Source of the DNA: Serinus canaria
Taxonomy: Eukaryota; Chordata; Aves; Passeriformes; Fringillidae
Assembly (NCBI RefSeq): GCF_022539315.1
Contig: NC_066316.1
Span: 59,873,994-59,937,993, forward strand
Length of the DNA: 64,000 nt
Direction: 5' to 3'
Positions 15,001 through 27,000 of the stretch are shown piece after piece. The position numbers were made by a program, and so were the translations under genes. The stretch's first letter is position 1; the number at the start of each line of letters is the position of its first letter. The notes below the pieces were generated by a model. It did not search any database. It saw nothing but the letters and a program-made list of their open reading frames with translations, and was not told where the DNA came from.

Positions 15001-15987
15001 TAGTAGCTTCCAACTACAATTTAACTTGCATTTCATCCATTTATACCAAAAAGTATTATGTTAGATTGCTTTCCTTTTTGAGGCAGGCACTAAAAGTAAA
15101 GAAGTTGTGGGTCTTTTTAACTGCATCATGTCCTCTGAACAAGAAAATCTTGAGATTTGAAATCATGACAGTACTAGATGAAGCTTTCTGGGCTTAGATG
15201 CGTTCATAATTCAGGACAATTGATCCCAGCACTTCAGTTCCAGCTGATTATTGTATCATTTACGCTTCTTTATGTTTTGGGTCTCAACTCCATCCCTTCC
15301 CCCCTGGGAGCCATAGACTGCAATTTGCTTGTATTATTCCGCCTTTTGTATCAGAATTGCCTAAGAAATGAAAACAAATGGAAGGAAATAAACATAAAAG
15401 CTATGAGGACCTAGTTTATGATTATTTTAGAATTCAATTTTTAATGCTATGAGGTATTCTAGGCAGTCTGTAATAGATAATATGTCACAAAATGAACTGC
15501 TCATTCTATCCCAATCTAGTTTTCCACTAGTGAAGTACTTTAAAAAGGCTGACAGATTTTTTTAAATTTGTATGAATTGACTATAGGCTTATTACAGTGT
15601 CTTCATTTCTGGACTCAAAAAAACAATGACTTAGTGAAGTCAGCAAATAGGTTATTAGCAAATAGCTAATAATAAAATAACAGGAAAATAAATGAAGGGA
15701 CAGGGTCAAAAAGTCCCCTTCCTGTTCTCTATGCACAGACTCTACACAAAACTTTCAGCTGCTGTCCTGGTTTTAACTGGAAGTCAGAGAAAGAACAATA
15801 TCCAACATATGGCTGCTTTAGGTCTATGGAGTTGACAAACATGATCTGCAAGAACTTTTCCCAGAGATAACAAAACTTAACATTCAAACATCTTTTTGCT
15901 TTAATTTTCAACATGCTCTGACTTCATGAAGAATCAGCTTACATCAACCTTACTTATATTGAATGTGATCATGCTGTACAACTAACT

Positions 15988-16043
15988 AAAATGATTCCTT
16001 GAAAACGATTCCTATAAAATGATTCCTATAAAATGATTTCCTA
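15988..16043 (+). repeat. 14-bp tandem repeat, 4 copies
   Basis: Four adjoining units of the form AAAATGATTCCTAT with one to three differences each (15988, 16002, 16016, 16030). Confidence 0.92.
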
Positions 16044-19000
16044 AAAGTCCAACAGGGTTGGATTCAAGAAACATCTCAATCCAAGTCTGTCAGTATACCT
16101 ATAGTGGTTTGGAGGGAAAGTGGTTTAGGGTTTCCATCATGCTTTTTGCAGTTTAAGTAATGGCAGCATTAGTGTCTGCTCAAAACCCAGATGGAAGAGT
16201 GGGAGGGGATGCAATACATGCTGCATGTTGAGACCCAACAATGTCCAGAGATTTGAATTCTAAGATGAACTTCACCTAAGGACCGAATTAACCTGCAACT
16301 GCTGACCAAAAGCACTGCCCTAATGATCTGAAAAAGGCAAGGTAAATCTCTACCTTCACATTAAAGCTCACCCTCAGCAGAGAAAGGAAGATAAACTTGC
16401 AGCTACAGAAAAAAAATAAAGCATGTACCCAAAGATGGAAGTTTCCTCATAGAATTTCAAGTGGCCTCAGCCACCCCTCATGTTTGTGTCATGGAGGGGA
16501 GGGACAGGTGTCATATGTTTAAATATGTTGAATATCATGTTTACTTTTGTCTTGTTATAAGGAGCTTCTACTCATCATACAAATTATCAAATTGCTTTTT
16601 GGTGAGCCATGAAAGAGGCAGAGTGTATACATATCGTTAGACTTCCAAAATACTGCACACACCTAACCCTTCTGCACTGATTTTAAAGAAACAAGTGTTT
16701 CACATTATCCTGCTGATTTGGGTATCTAATTTTTAATTTATTTTATACTTTCTTTTCAGTGCTCTGATCAAACATTATCATACTATAACTCATAACACTT
16801 TCAGACAAATTAATAAAATATTTTAGGCACATGTTTAAAAGAAACTTATAGATCCATTGTCAAAACAATTTAAGAAACTGCTAACTAAAAGAAAATGACA
16901 TTTTCAAATATCTAAAATGTAATTAGAGTTTCTAAAATAATGCAATTTTTCAGATTCTAGAAGGTCTACACAGCACAAGTCATCCTGATTGCTGCAATCC
17001 TTAGTTCAGTAGGGAAGAAGTTAGGCAGGCAAGAATATAAACTGTTTTATGATACCTACTAAAGCCTTAATATCAACCATTTTAAATCTGTTCTCTCAAA
17101 TTATCCACTAGGTATTTTATTTCTAGAAATTAAATTCCTCCAGATTACTCCCAAACGTATTCTGCATTAAAACATTATTCAATTTCTCAGTTCAAATGCA
17201 TATTATATGGGTTTTTTTAAAAATTACCTGAATTTATACAATGAAGTTTAAGTTCTGGTAGCAGCACATATATTTAGAAGACTAAAAGGGCATGGTAATG
17301 TTAAATTAATTTGCTCATGTTTTTGTCCCACTCTGACATAAACAAGAATCCTGTACCATCTACAGCCTCTTGTTATTTAGAATGTCTCCTTCGAGACACA
17401 GTCAAAGACCGGTATCACATAGCCTGGTGTCACCCAGATTTAGATGAAAAAGAAAAAGCTGAAGGCTGCACAGGGGCATCCTATTTATAATGGTTTTTTC
17501 CTTCCAAAGAGGCAGCTGGAGATGGATGGAAAACAATCAGACAGCACACATATGTCAATCACCACTGTGGAGGCACATACAGGACATGCCAACTTCATAA
17601 CAGAAGAATTATTTGATATAACTTTTTGAGCTATATTAGAAAACTAGGAAATGCAGCATCATTACTACCTCTCTTTATTCAATTTTATTTTGGGGAGTAC
17701 TATTTAAGAGCAATAATTTTAGCAATACAGAGGAGAGGCAGCTTTCTGTGACATAAGATTTATAAATTACAAGAGAAATGTCATCTTGATAAAAGATTTC
17801 CTAAATTTTTTTTCTATGTTTCTTGAGACAAAAATTCTTAAAGATTTTGCATGCTTTGACATACCAATTATTCTACAGCTAGCATTTATTCTCAAGAAAG
17901 GATGTTTTTATCTAGATTCAGCTATTTGGTTTTATTCAGTTTCAGCTATTTAGAGAAATGTTTTATTGAGTTTACAAATAAGGACTCTCAATATTCTATT
18001 TCCATTTCCCTTCCCATAGAATAAATCTTCTGGCCTAGGCATGTCATTACGACTATAGTTTACGTGATGCAACATGACAGTTAAGATGTACTGTGGTAAT
18101 TTGAATGCTTTCACTGTTATTGTAGTATCAAAAATTTATATGGTTCAGTTATTAAGGCAAATTGCTTCATTCATACAGCGATATCTGACAGTAACCACAA
18201 AGGACCTCCAAATTGCACTGAAAAAATATCTTCCACATTCAAATAATGTGTGCATATTCCTACCATTATTTTGCTCACTGACTAGAAGCAAGATGGAATT
18301 CTGTAAGGAAAAGTATCAGTTCACATTTCAGGGTAAGTTCAGTAGACATGCACTGTTATAGAAGAAACTCCCTCTTGCCCAGCTAAGTGAGCCTGACTCT
18401 CTTTAACAATTTATAGGCCATGAAAAGGATGCCCAATTCTTCGGAATGATGTTATTTAGTTTCAATGTGCTCACTTACCTTCTGTCATGCTGATTTTCAG
18501 CCAACAGGAAGAAATAAATAAATAAGAGGTTGACTAGCCTGAAGAGACTACAGAGGAAAACGTGCTCAAATACATCACTGTGAGCATTTCTGATAAGTTT
18601 TAGTGTAATCAGGGTTACAGGAAATAGAAAGCTGTTAAGCTTTCTTCTCATTTAAGACTCATTCAGTCTTCAACTCTACTCTCTGGAAAAAAAATGAGAT
18701 TTTCATGAAAGTATTTTGGATTTGGTATTAACCTGTGGGGTGTGAATATGTGTGTACGTGCACACTTAGATACACACAGACTTAAACACACACATTAGAA
18801 CTGTCACAAAGCTCACAACAGCATTTTTTGAGTTCCAGGGCAGAGAGCACCCCACACACAAGTTTCCTGAAAAACATTTAACACCCCCGCAACATCTGAT
18901 ACACAACCTGCATCTCTGAAAAGCAGATGAGGGAACTGGTTTTCAAAGCAGAGTACAAGGTGGGAAGAGAACAGGCCAAGCTGAGCCACATAATAGCTAG

Positions 19001-19273
19001 TTCATTCAAAAACCAAAGCTGTGAACTAGCTGCACTTCTCTAATGCCTGACAGCAGGAGACCAAAGAGGGCTCAAGGTTAAAGATACTTAACTAATTTTG
19101 TCTACCTAACTTTTTGCCTCAAAAGGATCATCCACACAGGTGATTCCGTTCTAAATTTTGCCAGTCAAACAGCTAACTAATTTTATGCTCCCTTAGTTTC
19201 ACCCCCCTTCAAAGCCTTACCTTTTCTCTCAATAAATCAAATTAGTGTTTAGGCAAGTACCACCTGCACTTAC

Positions 19274-19447
19274 TTTGTTGCCCAAATAAGCACTGGGTGC
19301 GCTCCAATAGTAAATCTGTGGCAGTGCTTTTTGCGCAGCCACGTGGCTGATGCTGAGCTGCTGATGCCCATCAAATCTCTTTTGCGTGGGGATAACTCTG
19401 ATGAGACCTGGTAAGTCAGTCAGATACCAACCATTCATGTCTTCTAT
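19274..19447 (-). CDS. LAMA2: LAMA2 exon 12: start of first laminin IV (L4/IVa) domain
   Basis: This exon has 174 nt (58 codons) and is phase 0 at both ends. The acceptor is attattttag and the donor AAA before gtaagt. The peptide begins IEDMNGWYLTDLPGLIRVIP and ends with IYYWSAPSAYLGNK. GWYLTDLPG and YYWSAP-x-x-YLGNK are strong LAMA2 landmarks for the beginning of the L4 globular domain inserted within LE repeat 5 (about human residues 537-594). A TTTA microsatellite (19461-19481) lies 13 nt upstream of the acceptor on the transcript. The following exon, expected to start near VGGQL, was looked for by eye in 1-19273 and not found, so it most likely lies past base 1. Confidence 0.97.
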
Positions 19448-20782
19448 CTAAAATAATAGGAAAATAAATAAATAAATAAAACCCACATTACAATAAGAAT
19501 CAGAACATTGATAATTTCAATAGTCCCAGCCTCGCATTCTTCAATTTTTTAAAAAACTAATTAGGTTTAATAGCAGTGAAGGGACCAAGGAAAACACAAA
19601 GTAAAAACAGAAAACATTTCTTATGATATATGACTAGAAATTATTACTTCTCAGTTTGAAAGAACTGCAAGTATTTGCATTCTCTGCTTCATGGTCCAGA
19701 GCAAGAAGGAAATTCCATCATACAAACATATGTGCAAGAATATCTACAAATATTTTGCAAGTTTTCAGTAAATAATATCGGTCACAGATTGTACAGAAAA
19801 TGAACTGATAAATGGATATACATTTTCTGATTGCTGTAGGCAGCATAATTTATAATATTTTTCCATTCTAAAATCTTACAACCTACAAGGCCAAATACAC
19901 CTTTTATATCTTTTTGGTGCTGGAAAGCACCAGAACTTGAATTTTTGAAATCCCATAACTAGAAATGAATCATCAGAGAAGAGCACACTGTTTGTACAAA
20001 GATGGCTTCTAGAGCCCAGATACTCACAGAACAATAAATGAGTTCAGCCATGGAATGGAAAATTTCTCAGTTGCTGGCATGTAAATGAGAACATTAGACA
20101 TATATGGTTGCAGACTTCCAGCATAACAATATGCCAAAATCAAGATCTAGTAGACCTAGAACACATTTCCCAAACTCAATCTACAGGCATGAATATGCAG
20201 CAAACATCCATTTCAATGGCATCAGTGTCTGAGCTTTGAGAACTAATTTACAGTTTAGAGTATATTTGCAGGCTAAAGACATTTTTCTACAGTATAAATA
20301 AGAACAGCAGGTTCATCTCTCACATCCTTTCCTAGGAATGCAGCACACAAAAGAAATGCATTCAAAATGCCCCCTGCAAGGCATTCCTTTTTCTTTTAAG
20401 CTTGGTTGTACATTCACTGTTTCCAAATTCTTAATTACTTCAGGTCTAGAAATTTAATGATTACCTGGAAAAGAGGTTGCCCTATGGAAATAGAGTGTTT
20501 AATTCAGGAGTGGTTATGTATGCACATTCCAGGACTGTGTTTATGCATATGGCTTCAATTAATATTGTTACAGCTACTTTTGTGCTTTTCACTGCTCTAA
20601 TTGCTCTATTTCAGAACTTTCTCACAAAGAGTGACGAAGCTTACAAGCACTTTCTTTTGGATAAATGAAAAAAAAGGGACATGCATGATTTTCTAATAAG
20701 AAAAAACCTAGTGACAATGGTTAGTGACAACACAAAAAACACAAAGCAAAGGCATGTACTGGTATGATATGATTTTTCTTAC
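19448..20782 (-). other. LAMA2: LAMA2 intron 11
   Basis: A 1,335-nt phase 0 intron with a gtaaga donor and a tattttag acceptor. Apart from the TTTA microsatellite at its 3' end I see no repeat or gene in it. Confidence 0.93.
19461..19481 (+). repeat. (AAAT)n microsatellite beside exon 12 acceptor
   Basis: About five AAAT units. On the LAMA2 transcript it reads (TTTA)n and lies 13 to 33 nt upstream of exon 12, overlapping the region of the polypyrimidine tract and branch site. Confidence 0.93.
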
Positions 20783-20923
20783 ACTTCTGTAGGTGAAGGG
20801 AGAGTGTCTGCAGACATTTGTTTTCCCAGAGCAGAAACATTCCTCACAGCCTTCGGGATTATTTTGCTGAAGATTGAAGAAACCTGGTTTACAACGGTCA
20901 CAGTTTTCTCCTTCAACATGCTC
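20783..20923 (-). CDS. LAMA2: LAMA2 exon 11: LE repeat 4 and start of split LE repeat 5
   Basis: This exon has 141 nt (47 codons) and is phase 0 at both ends. The acceptor is gcttttccag and the donor AGT before gtaaga. The peptide begins EHVEGENCDRCKPGFFNLQQ, then reads NNPEGCEECFCSGKTNVC and ends TYRS. NVEG-x-x-C-x-R-C-K-x-GFFNL and C-x-E-C-F-C-S-G are the LE repeat signatures just before the first L4 domain of LAMA2 (about human residues 490-536). The ECFCSG end is where the fifth LE repeat is interrupted by the inserted L4 globule in laminin alpha chains (family knowledge). Confidence 0.97.
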
Positions 20924-23900
20924 CTGGAAAAGCACATTTGAGTATTACTTCAGTTGTCATAGATGAGAATCAGAGATCACTGGCTTTTTATTCTTCAGGA
21001 GGACTCTAAAGACATTTATAGGAAAGACTTTCTTATTTGTCAATGTTAGTAGAAAATTCTTTACACAGTAAAAGGTGCACAGTAAAAGGCTGCATGCAAA
21101 TAGGAAATGGAATTTGGACATTAAAAGAGTTGTCATTTCTCATCTCTATGAATGGACATATTTAATTTCAGGTAATAATCTAATTTATATCCTTTACACT
21201 TGAGAGTTTCAGAGTGGAAGGACACATGGCACAATGTTAGGACCTCAACAACCACAGTATGTAGGTAGGGCTGACAAAATCCTTGCACATCTAGCTTAGG
21301 GAAAGTACAGTATACAGCAGTAATTTTACTAATCACCCTGAGTATCAGTTTTTCAGAGATCTCTCACTGATAGATGAATTCAGGATAAATACAAGTAGTA
21401 AATGACACTAAATATACAGGCACTAAATATACATGAGCTATTCTAAACTTAGCATTTTGTAAATATACTTTTCATAGAAAGCTACCATTGTGCATTAAAT
21501 CCTACTATCTTACACTATAAATCAATTTGTCCTGTAGGCAAAATTAGACCTAGGTTTTCCACACAGAGTGTGTGGCAGGTGGCTCATGATATTGTGCTGG
21601 CTTAGTAATTCAGTATTTTCCCCAATAGAGCTCAGAAAATTCTTCTCCTTTCAGAGGTATTATGCACAGTCACCTTAACCCTGGAGACAGTGCTCTGTGG
21701 AATGCACAGGAACTGAACTGTTGGCTCTACATCAGCAGAGAATGAACACATTCTAAAAACCCTGCCTACACTGTGTAGCCTAGGATAGCTCAAAATACAC
21801 AGCTCCCCAGTAAGTTCACTGAGAGCCATTTGATGGCCTCCTGGTAAAGATGTAGCAAACCTGGCAGAAATGGGGCAAAGCAGAGGGATGTATGGGGACA
21901 AAGGATAGCACACATGAATTAAGAGAAAATAGAGACAGTGTGCAGGAAGTGGCAACGACCTGCAAAAAGGGAGATACAATGAAAATTTATTAAAGTTTTC
22001 ACCACTAATTATGCAGTAAAAATATGTGTAACTAAGCATCTTTGCTCTGTCTCTACTGCTGCGCTCTATGCTCCTCTTCAATAGTATCACACAGACTATT
22101 AAACAAACCACAAACACCTTTAATAAAACTCAAGGTTATAAGTGAATTACATTTAACTTTAAAATCTCATCAATCTCAAGACTGGCATTTTTAGATTTTC
22201 ACCAGAAATCTTGGGATTAATCAATGGCTATTACTGCCATGGGTATGTCAAAATCAACTGATTACTCATGCTTCATGTGAAAAATAATGTGGGCAACATC
22301 TGGACACAGATATTCTCACCCTTTATTTAAGAAACTACAGTTATGAACACAGGTCCCAAAAGTTTCATACTGTGTTGTTGTGCTTAGTGTGTGCGGAGTG
22401 GGAAGAGGAAAATAAAAAGAGATCTGCAAACCAAATGTGTTTAAATGCAAAGTTGCCCACTCTGCAGTCACAAACATCATCTGTGAGTAAAACCTGTAGA
22501 ACTCAATTGAGTGGGAAGCAAATTCAGTGAATAATAGATAGAACAAAACTCAGAGTTGGGAAGGAGATCTAACCTATCCCTCAGCAAATAAAGCAATGTT
22601 TCTGCAACCCCATGTATTTCTCAATAGTTTTCAGTGCAGTATTAAGCTATCCAAAGATGAAACTTTGAACACATACCTTCATAAAGTTCCAAAGCCTATC
22701 CAGTTAGGACTGGTTTTCAGCGATTTCCTTTACAAGAAAACTATCTTTAGCAAATTTAAAGCTCATGATAGGTAATTGAAAGATGTGATTAAAGGAAGGG
22801 AAGCATTTCCTAAGACCTGCTATTAACCAGACATCCCACTTTATTCTTCACATGGAGCATAACTAATCTGATGATTTCAGTGTCCCTTTGACCATATTCT
22901 GCTTGGATTTGAATTTGAAGATTGCTAGTGAAATTAAATGTGTACGTATCTGTATCTCAGCTATTTACAAAAGGTATCATTTTTCTCCCACAAGCACTTA
23001 AAAAGGGATTGAAGGAACACAAAGAAGACAGAAGACGAACCCTGAGAGAAAAGTGCAGATAATGAGAACTCTCTGGGATAGGAACACTTATTTCTATTCT
23101 TTATTTGTTCATTTTGGTCTGTGTGTACTAACAGGTCAGTTTGGCTTTATATGAATAACACAAGAATCATTACTGTGTTTATCTGCTGTATTTATCACTG
23201 CTGTACTTATCTGGTATTTAGCATAATACATCTTCATCAAAGCTCCAGCCAGAACATAGCAAAATCACCCTCATATGATCTTCTAGACTTGATGGCTAAT
23301 TAGAAATATGATGTGGATGATTTTATTTCTGACAGAGAGCATGTGGTTGTTACATAAAGTAAGAATAAAGTTAATTCTCTGAGTAGATTTCAGTGCTATT
23401 CAGCTGTCAAACGAGAGCTGTGTGTGTGTCTGCAGCATGAGATCGAAGCATTTTTTGTACATTCCTGTATTTAAGAATGTCATGTAAGTACTTCTAAATT
23501 CTCATTTGTGACTAATTCTGTTAACTAAATTTTGGAAAGGATTCCCCAAAAAATCCCCACAGTACAGAAAAATTGATCCACAGTACAGTGAGCAGTCCTT
23601 TGGGCATATTCATGGTCTCTTACTAGACTATGACTTAGAAAGCACAAGTATTTCTAAAGACTTTCTGATAGCTAGGTATTTTATAACTGGATGCATCTGC
23701 TTAAAAATGTTTTTACTTTCAATGTTATATCAAGATATAGTTTGAGGGAGGTACCCAATGGCATGCAGAGAAAAACCCTCTTAACTTTTCTTCCCAGAAA
23801 TTAAGACATTCATCCTACAAAAAGGATAGATTTTGTTTCTTTAAACATGTGAGAGATTTCTAAGCAATCATCCTAAGGCAGGAAAGAATGTCATATATCC

Positions 23901-24347
23901 CTAATGACTACTCCTAAAAGACAACTTTCTTGTCTAAATAGATCATCAGTTTGCCTCATTCTCTCTTTTTGAAATCACATTTACAGGTTAGTTTTAGAAG
24001 TTACAGTACTGTAAACATATAGTTTTTGAGACTATGAGGATGGGGTTTGAAACAAATGATTCACAGGCTTTCTAAGTGTCCCTTCATTACCGATTTCTAA
24101 GGACTTGTATCACTGGCAGCATACAATGCTCCTGGGTAAACATGTTGATTGAACTGAGTTCTGAGATGACACAAGACCATGTAGGATTTTGTAGGACCAA
24201 GACCAAGTGTTCTGTGAGAAGTGGCTAACATAGATACTAACAGCTAGGTAGAACAGTGGAATACTCTCGCAAAATTAAAGGGCATTGATGCAATCTTTCA
24301 GTACCATTAGTATCTTTCTATGGCTCAGAAGTATTGGACACCCATAC
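20924..24347 (-). other. LAMA2: LAMA2 intron 10
   Basis: A 3,424-nt phase 0 intron with a gtatgg donor and a cttttccag acceptor. It carries a short 14-bp tandem duplication at 21064-21090. A 161-codon minus-strand open frame (21632-22117) has no recognisable domain and is judged to be chance. Nothing else was seen. Confidence 0.92.
21064..21090 (+). repeat. 14-bp tandem duplication
   Basis: CACAGTAAAAGGTG is followed directly by CACAGTAAAAGGC. Confidence 0.9.
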
Positions 24348-24508
24348 CTTGCAGATGCAGGGACCTATGCAGGGGTCATCATTTTCACTGCCCTCAAGGG
24401 AGCAGTTGCAGGGCAGGCACTCAGGATATCCTGTATAACCCAAGGCACATCGATTGCAGCTTTCTCCTGCATAGCCAGTCTTGCAGTGACAGAAACCAGG
24501 CAATAAAT
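24348..24508 (-). CDS. LAMA2: LAMA2 exon 10: LE repeats 3 and 4
   Basis: This exon has 161 nt. It completes the codon split in exon 9 and ends in phase 0. The acceptor is ttttcctgtag and the donor AAG before gtatgg. The peptide begins DLLPGFCHCKTGYAGESCNR, continues CALGYTGYPECLPCNCS and ends DPCIGPCICK. Eleven cysteines with LE spacing, GYTGYP and the CNCS sequon match the third and early fourth LE repeats of LAMA2 (about human residues 436-489). Open frames on the plus strand across this exon are antisense shadows. No stop or indel is seen. Confidence 0.97.
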
Positions 24509-24929
24509 CTACAGGAAAAGGGAGAAAACATGAGATGTATTTCATTTGTCATTATTATTGTCACATATGTGTGTCAGAGTGCTCAAAGCAATACCTTTGG
24601 TAGGTTTAACCTAAGGGGTGTTTATTGATGCTCACACCACCATCCATAACTCAGAGTCATCTGAGAGAGGCTAGAATGAACAATGTAAGAATAGGGCAAG
24701 TACACAGTGATTTGAATTCTGAGTTTCCAGAAATCTGCATATTAGAAATCTTGAGAATCAAAACATAGCCCTACTTTGCATCTAGCAGTCCCTGAAAACC
24801 TTCTCTTCCATTACTTCATCTAAAGACCTTTCAACATGCTTTTACAATCAGAATCTGTAAGGCTCCCCAGCAGGGCATTTCACATTTAGCCTTGTATAGC
24901 GTGAAAGAAAACACTGATGTGTGATAAAT

Positions 24930-27000
24930 CTCTATTTATTGCCATCTAATTGTTATATCATGGAAAAGAGAAAGTAACCATTCACTTTTATCCATGCCAT
25001 CTGTGATTGCAATATACATCTATCATCTCCTCCCTGACATTTTTAACTCATATGCCATAAACTCCTAAGCCCACTCACTATCTCTACACAGAAACTGACT
25101 GGTATGGCCGAAAACCTCTCTTGTCCTTCTCTGCACAGTTTCCAGTTCTTATAAATTATTTAAAGAGGGTGTTCATACTGTAAATTGGTTTGATTGGTTT
25201 TTCTGATGAGTTTTTCAGGGTTTTTTTTTAAATGTAGTATTTCTTAAGGACCTGTTGATGTTTTGGACTACTGCCAAGACAGAACAGAGATAACAGACCT
25301 GAGGCACAGTCCGAGGTAATTCCAAGAGCTGTTTCACAACTGCTAGTGCTTAATTCAGAAATCACTGTAATCACTGTACAAGCAGAACTACTTTTCTCAG
25401 TGTTCTACTTTTCCTGTAATTGCTACAAAAAATTCATCATTTATTTTACTACCCAGACACTATCTTGAGAGCCTTCTGAACATTTTGCAGTTCTTTCATT
25501 TTTCTATGCTGAAAGATTTTGTACTTGCTAACTTTGTCACCTTCCTACTCATCCCTTCTTCAGGTTAAATATGAATATTTTCAACAGTTCATATTGATCA
25601 TCACTGTGAAAATGGTCCATTTATTCTTTTAACCAAGTACTAAGCCATGAAAGAACCTTTTTTCCTTATCCTATTACACTTTCTTTTGTGGATTTTGGTA
25701 AAAGACCTTGTCAAAACCTTTTGAAAATCAAAATATAATATTAATCAAATGAGCCTTTGTTCACATATTCATTTAATCCTTCAAACAAATTCATAAGGCA
25801 GACTTTCCTTTACATAAAACCCCTAGTCTTGATTTTTGCCCATTTTTGCCCCATTTCAGAAATTGTATAAATCCTTTATTGTAGATCTAGTGATTTCCAC
25901 GGAACAGAAACCAGACCTTGTTATTCTAGTTTCCTGGAACACCCTGTCTTTCTTTTGAATAAACAGTGTCTATTTAATATTAATGTCTGTTTTGAAAAAT
26001 ATTATAAGCTATATTTAATGCCTCAAGCAACTCAATTTTCAACTACTCAACTCATCCTGAAGCCATGGATAAATATACTATATGCCTAACAAATCTTGAT
26101 TCTGCATTTATCAGTTCACTTTAAACCTGACACTTCTGTTTGAGGCAGTTCTTCTGACTTGTCCCCATGAATGAAGGCTCCCAAGTGGGAAATTCCCTGA
26201 GCTATTCTATCACTGTTAAAAAGAATTAATATAGTTTTTCTGCTGCGTCCCTTTCTTTCTTGAGATGTCCATTTATATCTTGATTACACCTAAACCATTT
26301 TTAACTCCTACTGCATTTGAATCTCTAGCACTCTGATTCTGAGTTATCTGAAAAAGTACCTCTTAGCAACATCTAACTATTTAGAAAATTATTCCCTAAA
26401 ATATGTGTATTTATTATTAAGAACATGACTTTCTGGAATCTATCAAAATTTATATTCTTTTCTATTATCCTCAGTTAGGAATAACTTCTGATTTTCAGTG
26501 GGTTTCTTTCTGTTGTTTAAATAGATGTATCTTTTTTTTTTTTCTGTTAGCTTAATTGCATTGCTTGAATAATTTTGAACCAGAGAAATGCATCTTTTCT
26601 GAATGTCTAATGCACAGTCTATAAACCCTAGCTTGCAATTAGCAGTCTTGGATTGTTCATTTTTATTTTCCTTTTATAGATTTCCTTGTTTTGATTAAGT
26701 TGTTTTTCAGGGAGGCTTTCTCATTCCTACAAGAATGTTGAATTTGACTGTCCTTCAGGTGGAGAGGAGACTTTTAAAACAGTCCCTCATGCATAAATCC
26801 AGAGGTGCTTCTCCTTTTTATGGCTTCTCTAACTAGCTATTTGAAGAAGCAGCCACCTACAGGAGTTTTAAATTATATTATCAGTTAATCTATACAGAGG
26901 TAAAATTCAATCTGTCTACTCTAACCTTGAAGCCTCTTTGATCTCCTGTAGCACATCATACTGACTGTCATCTACTTGATCTGTCCTAATTATACACAGA
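24930..27000 (-). repeat. Old LINE (CR1/L3-like) internal fragment with decayed endonuclease and reverse-transcriptase regions
   Basis: Read on the minus strand this stretch keeps broken traces of a CR1/L3-type second open frame. Near 25685-25730 lies a degenerate DFQK-x-x-x (D-F-x-K-A-F-D-like) reverse-transcriptase segment. Near 25780-25830 is a G-F-x-x-(R/K)-K-x-C-L-x-N-like segment, which family knowledge places just N-terminal to it. Between about 26690 and 26970 the sequence resembles the APE endonuclease end of such elements. The order (endonuclease at high coordinates, RT at low) fits a minus-strand insertion. Many stops and indels show it is long dead. The outer limits are approximate. 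Confidence 0.6.

Larger units (their letters stand above)
1..19273 (-). other. LAMA2: LAMA2 intron 12 (partial)
   Basis: At least 19.3 kb of AT-rich, CpG-poor intron. It holds two minus-strand CR1 fragments (about 2095-2300 and 8135-8490), three hairpins or short tandem arrays given separately, a T-rich run near 3161-3193, and AT-rich repeats near 11041-11160 in which a TTTATTTCTGTATAAA-like unit occurs twice. No supported exon or other gene was seen. Open frames here are short (at most 128 codons) and match nothing I recognise. Confidence 0.85.

Noticed and set aside
1..19273. Search for the next LAMA2 exon (13, expected to continue the L4 domain after GNK)
   Set aside because: No segment with VGGQLTF-like coding and flanking splice sites was found by eye; it probably lies outside the window.
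21632..22117. Minus-strand 161-codon open frame in intron 10
   Set aside because: No domain, no splice-site support at its edges, and no compositional difference from the flanking intron.
24285..24628. Plus-strand open frames of 73 and 102 codons around exon 10
   Set aside because: Antisense shadows of exon 10; no recognisable product.
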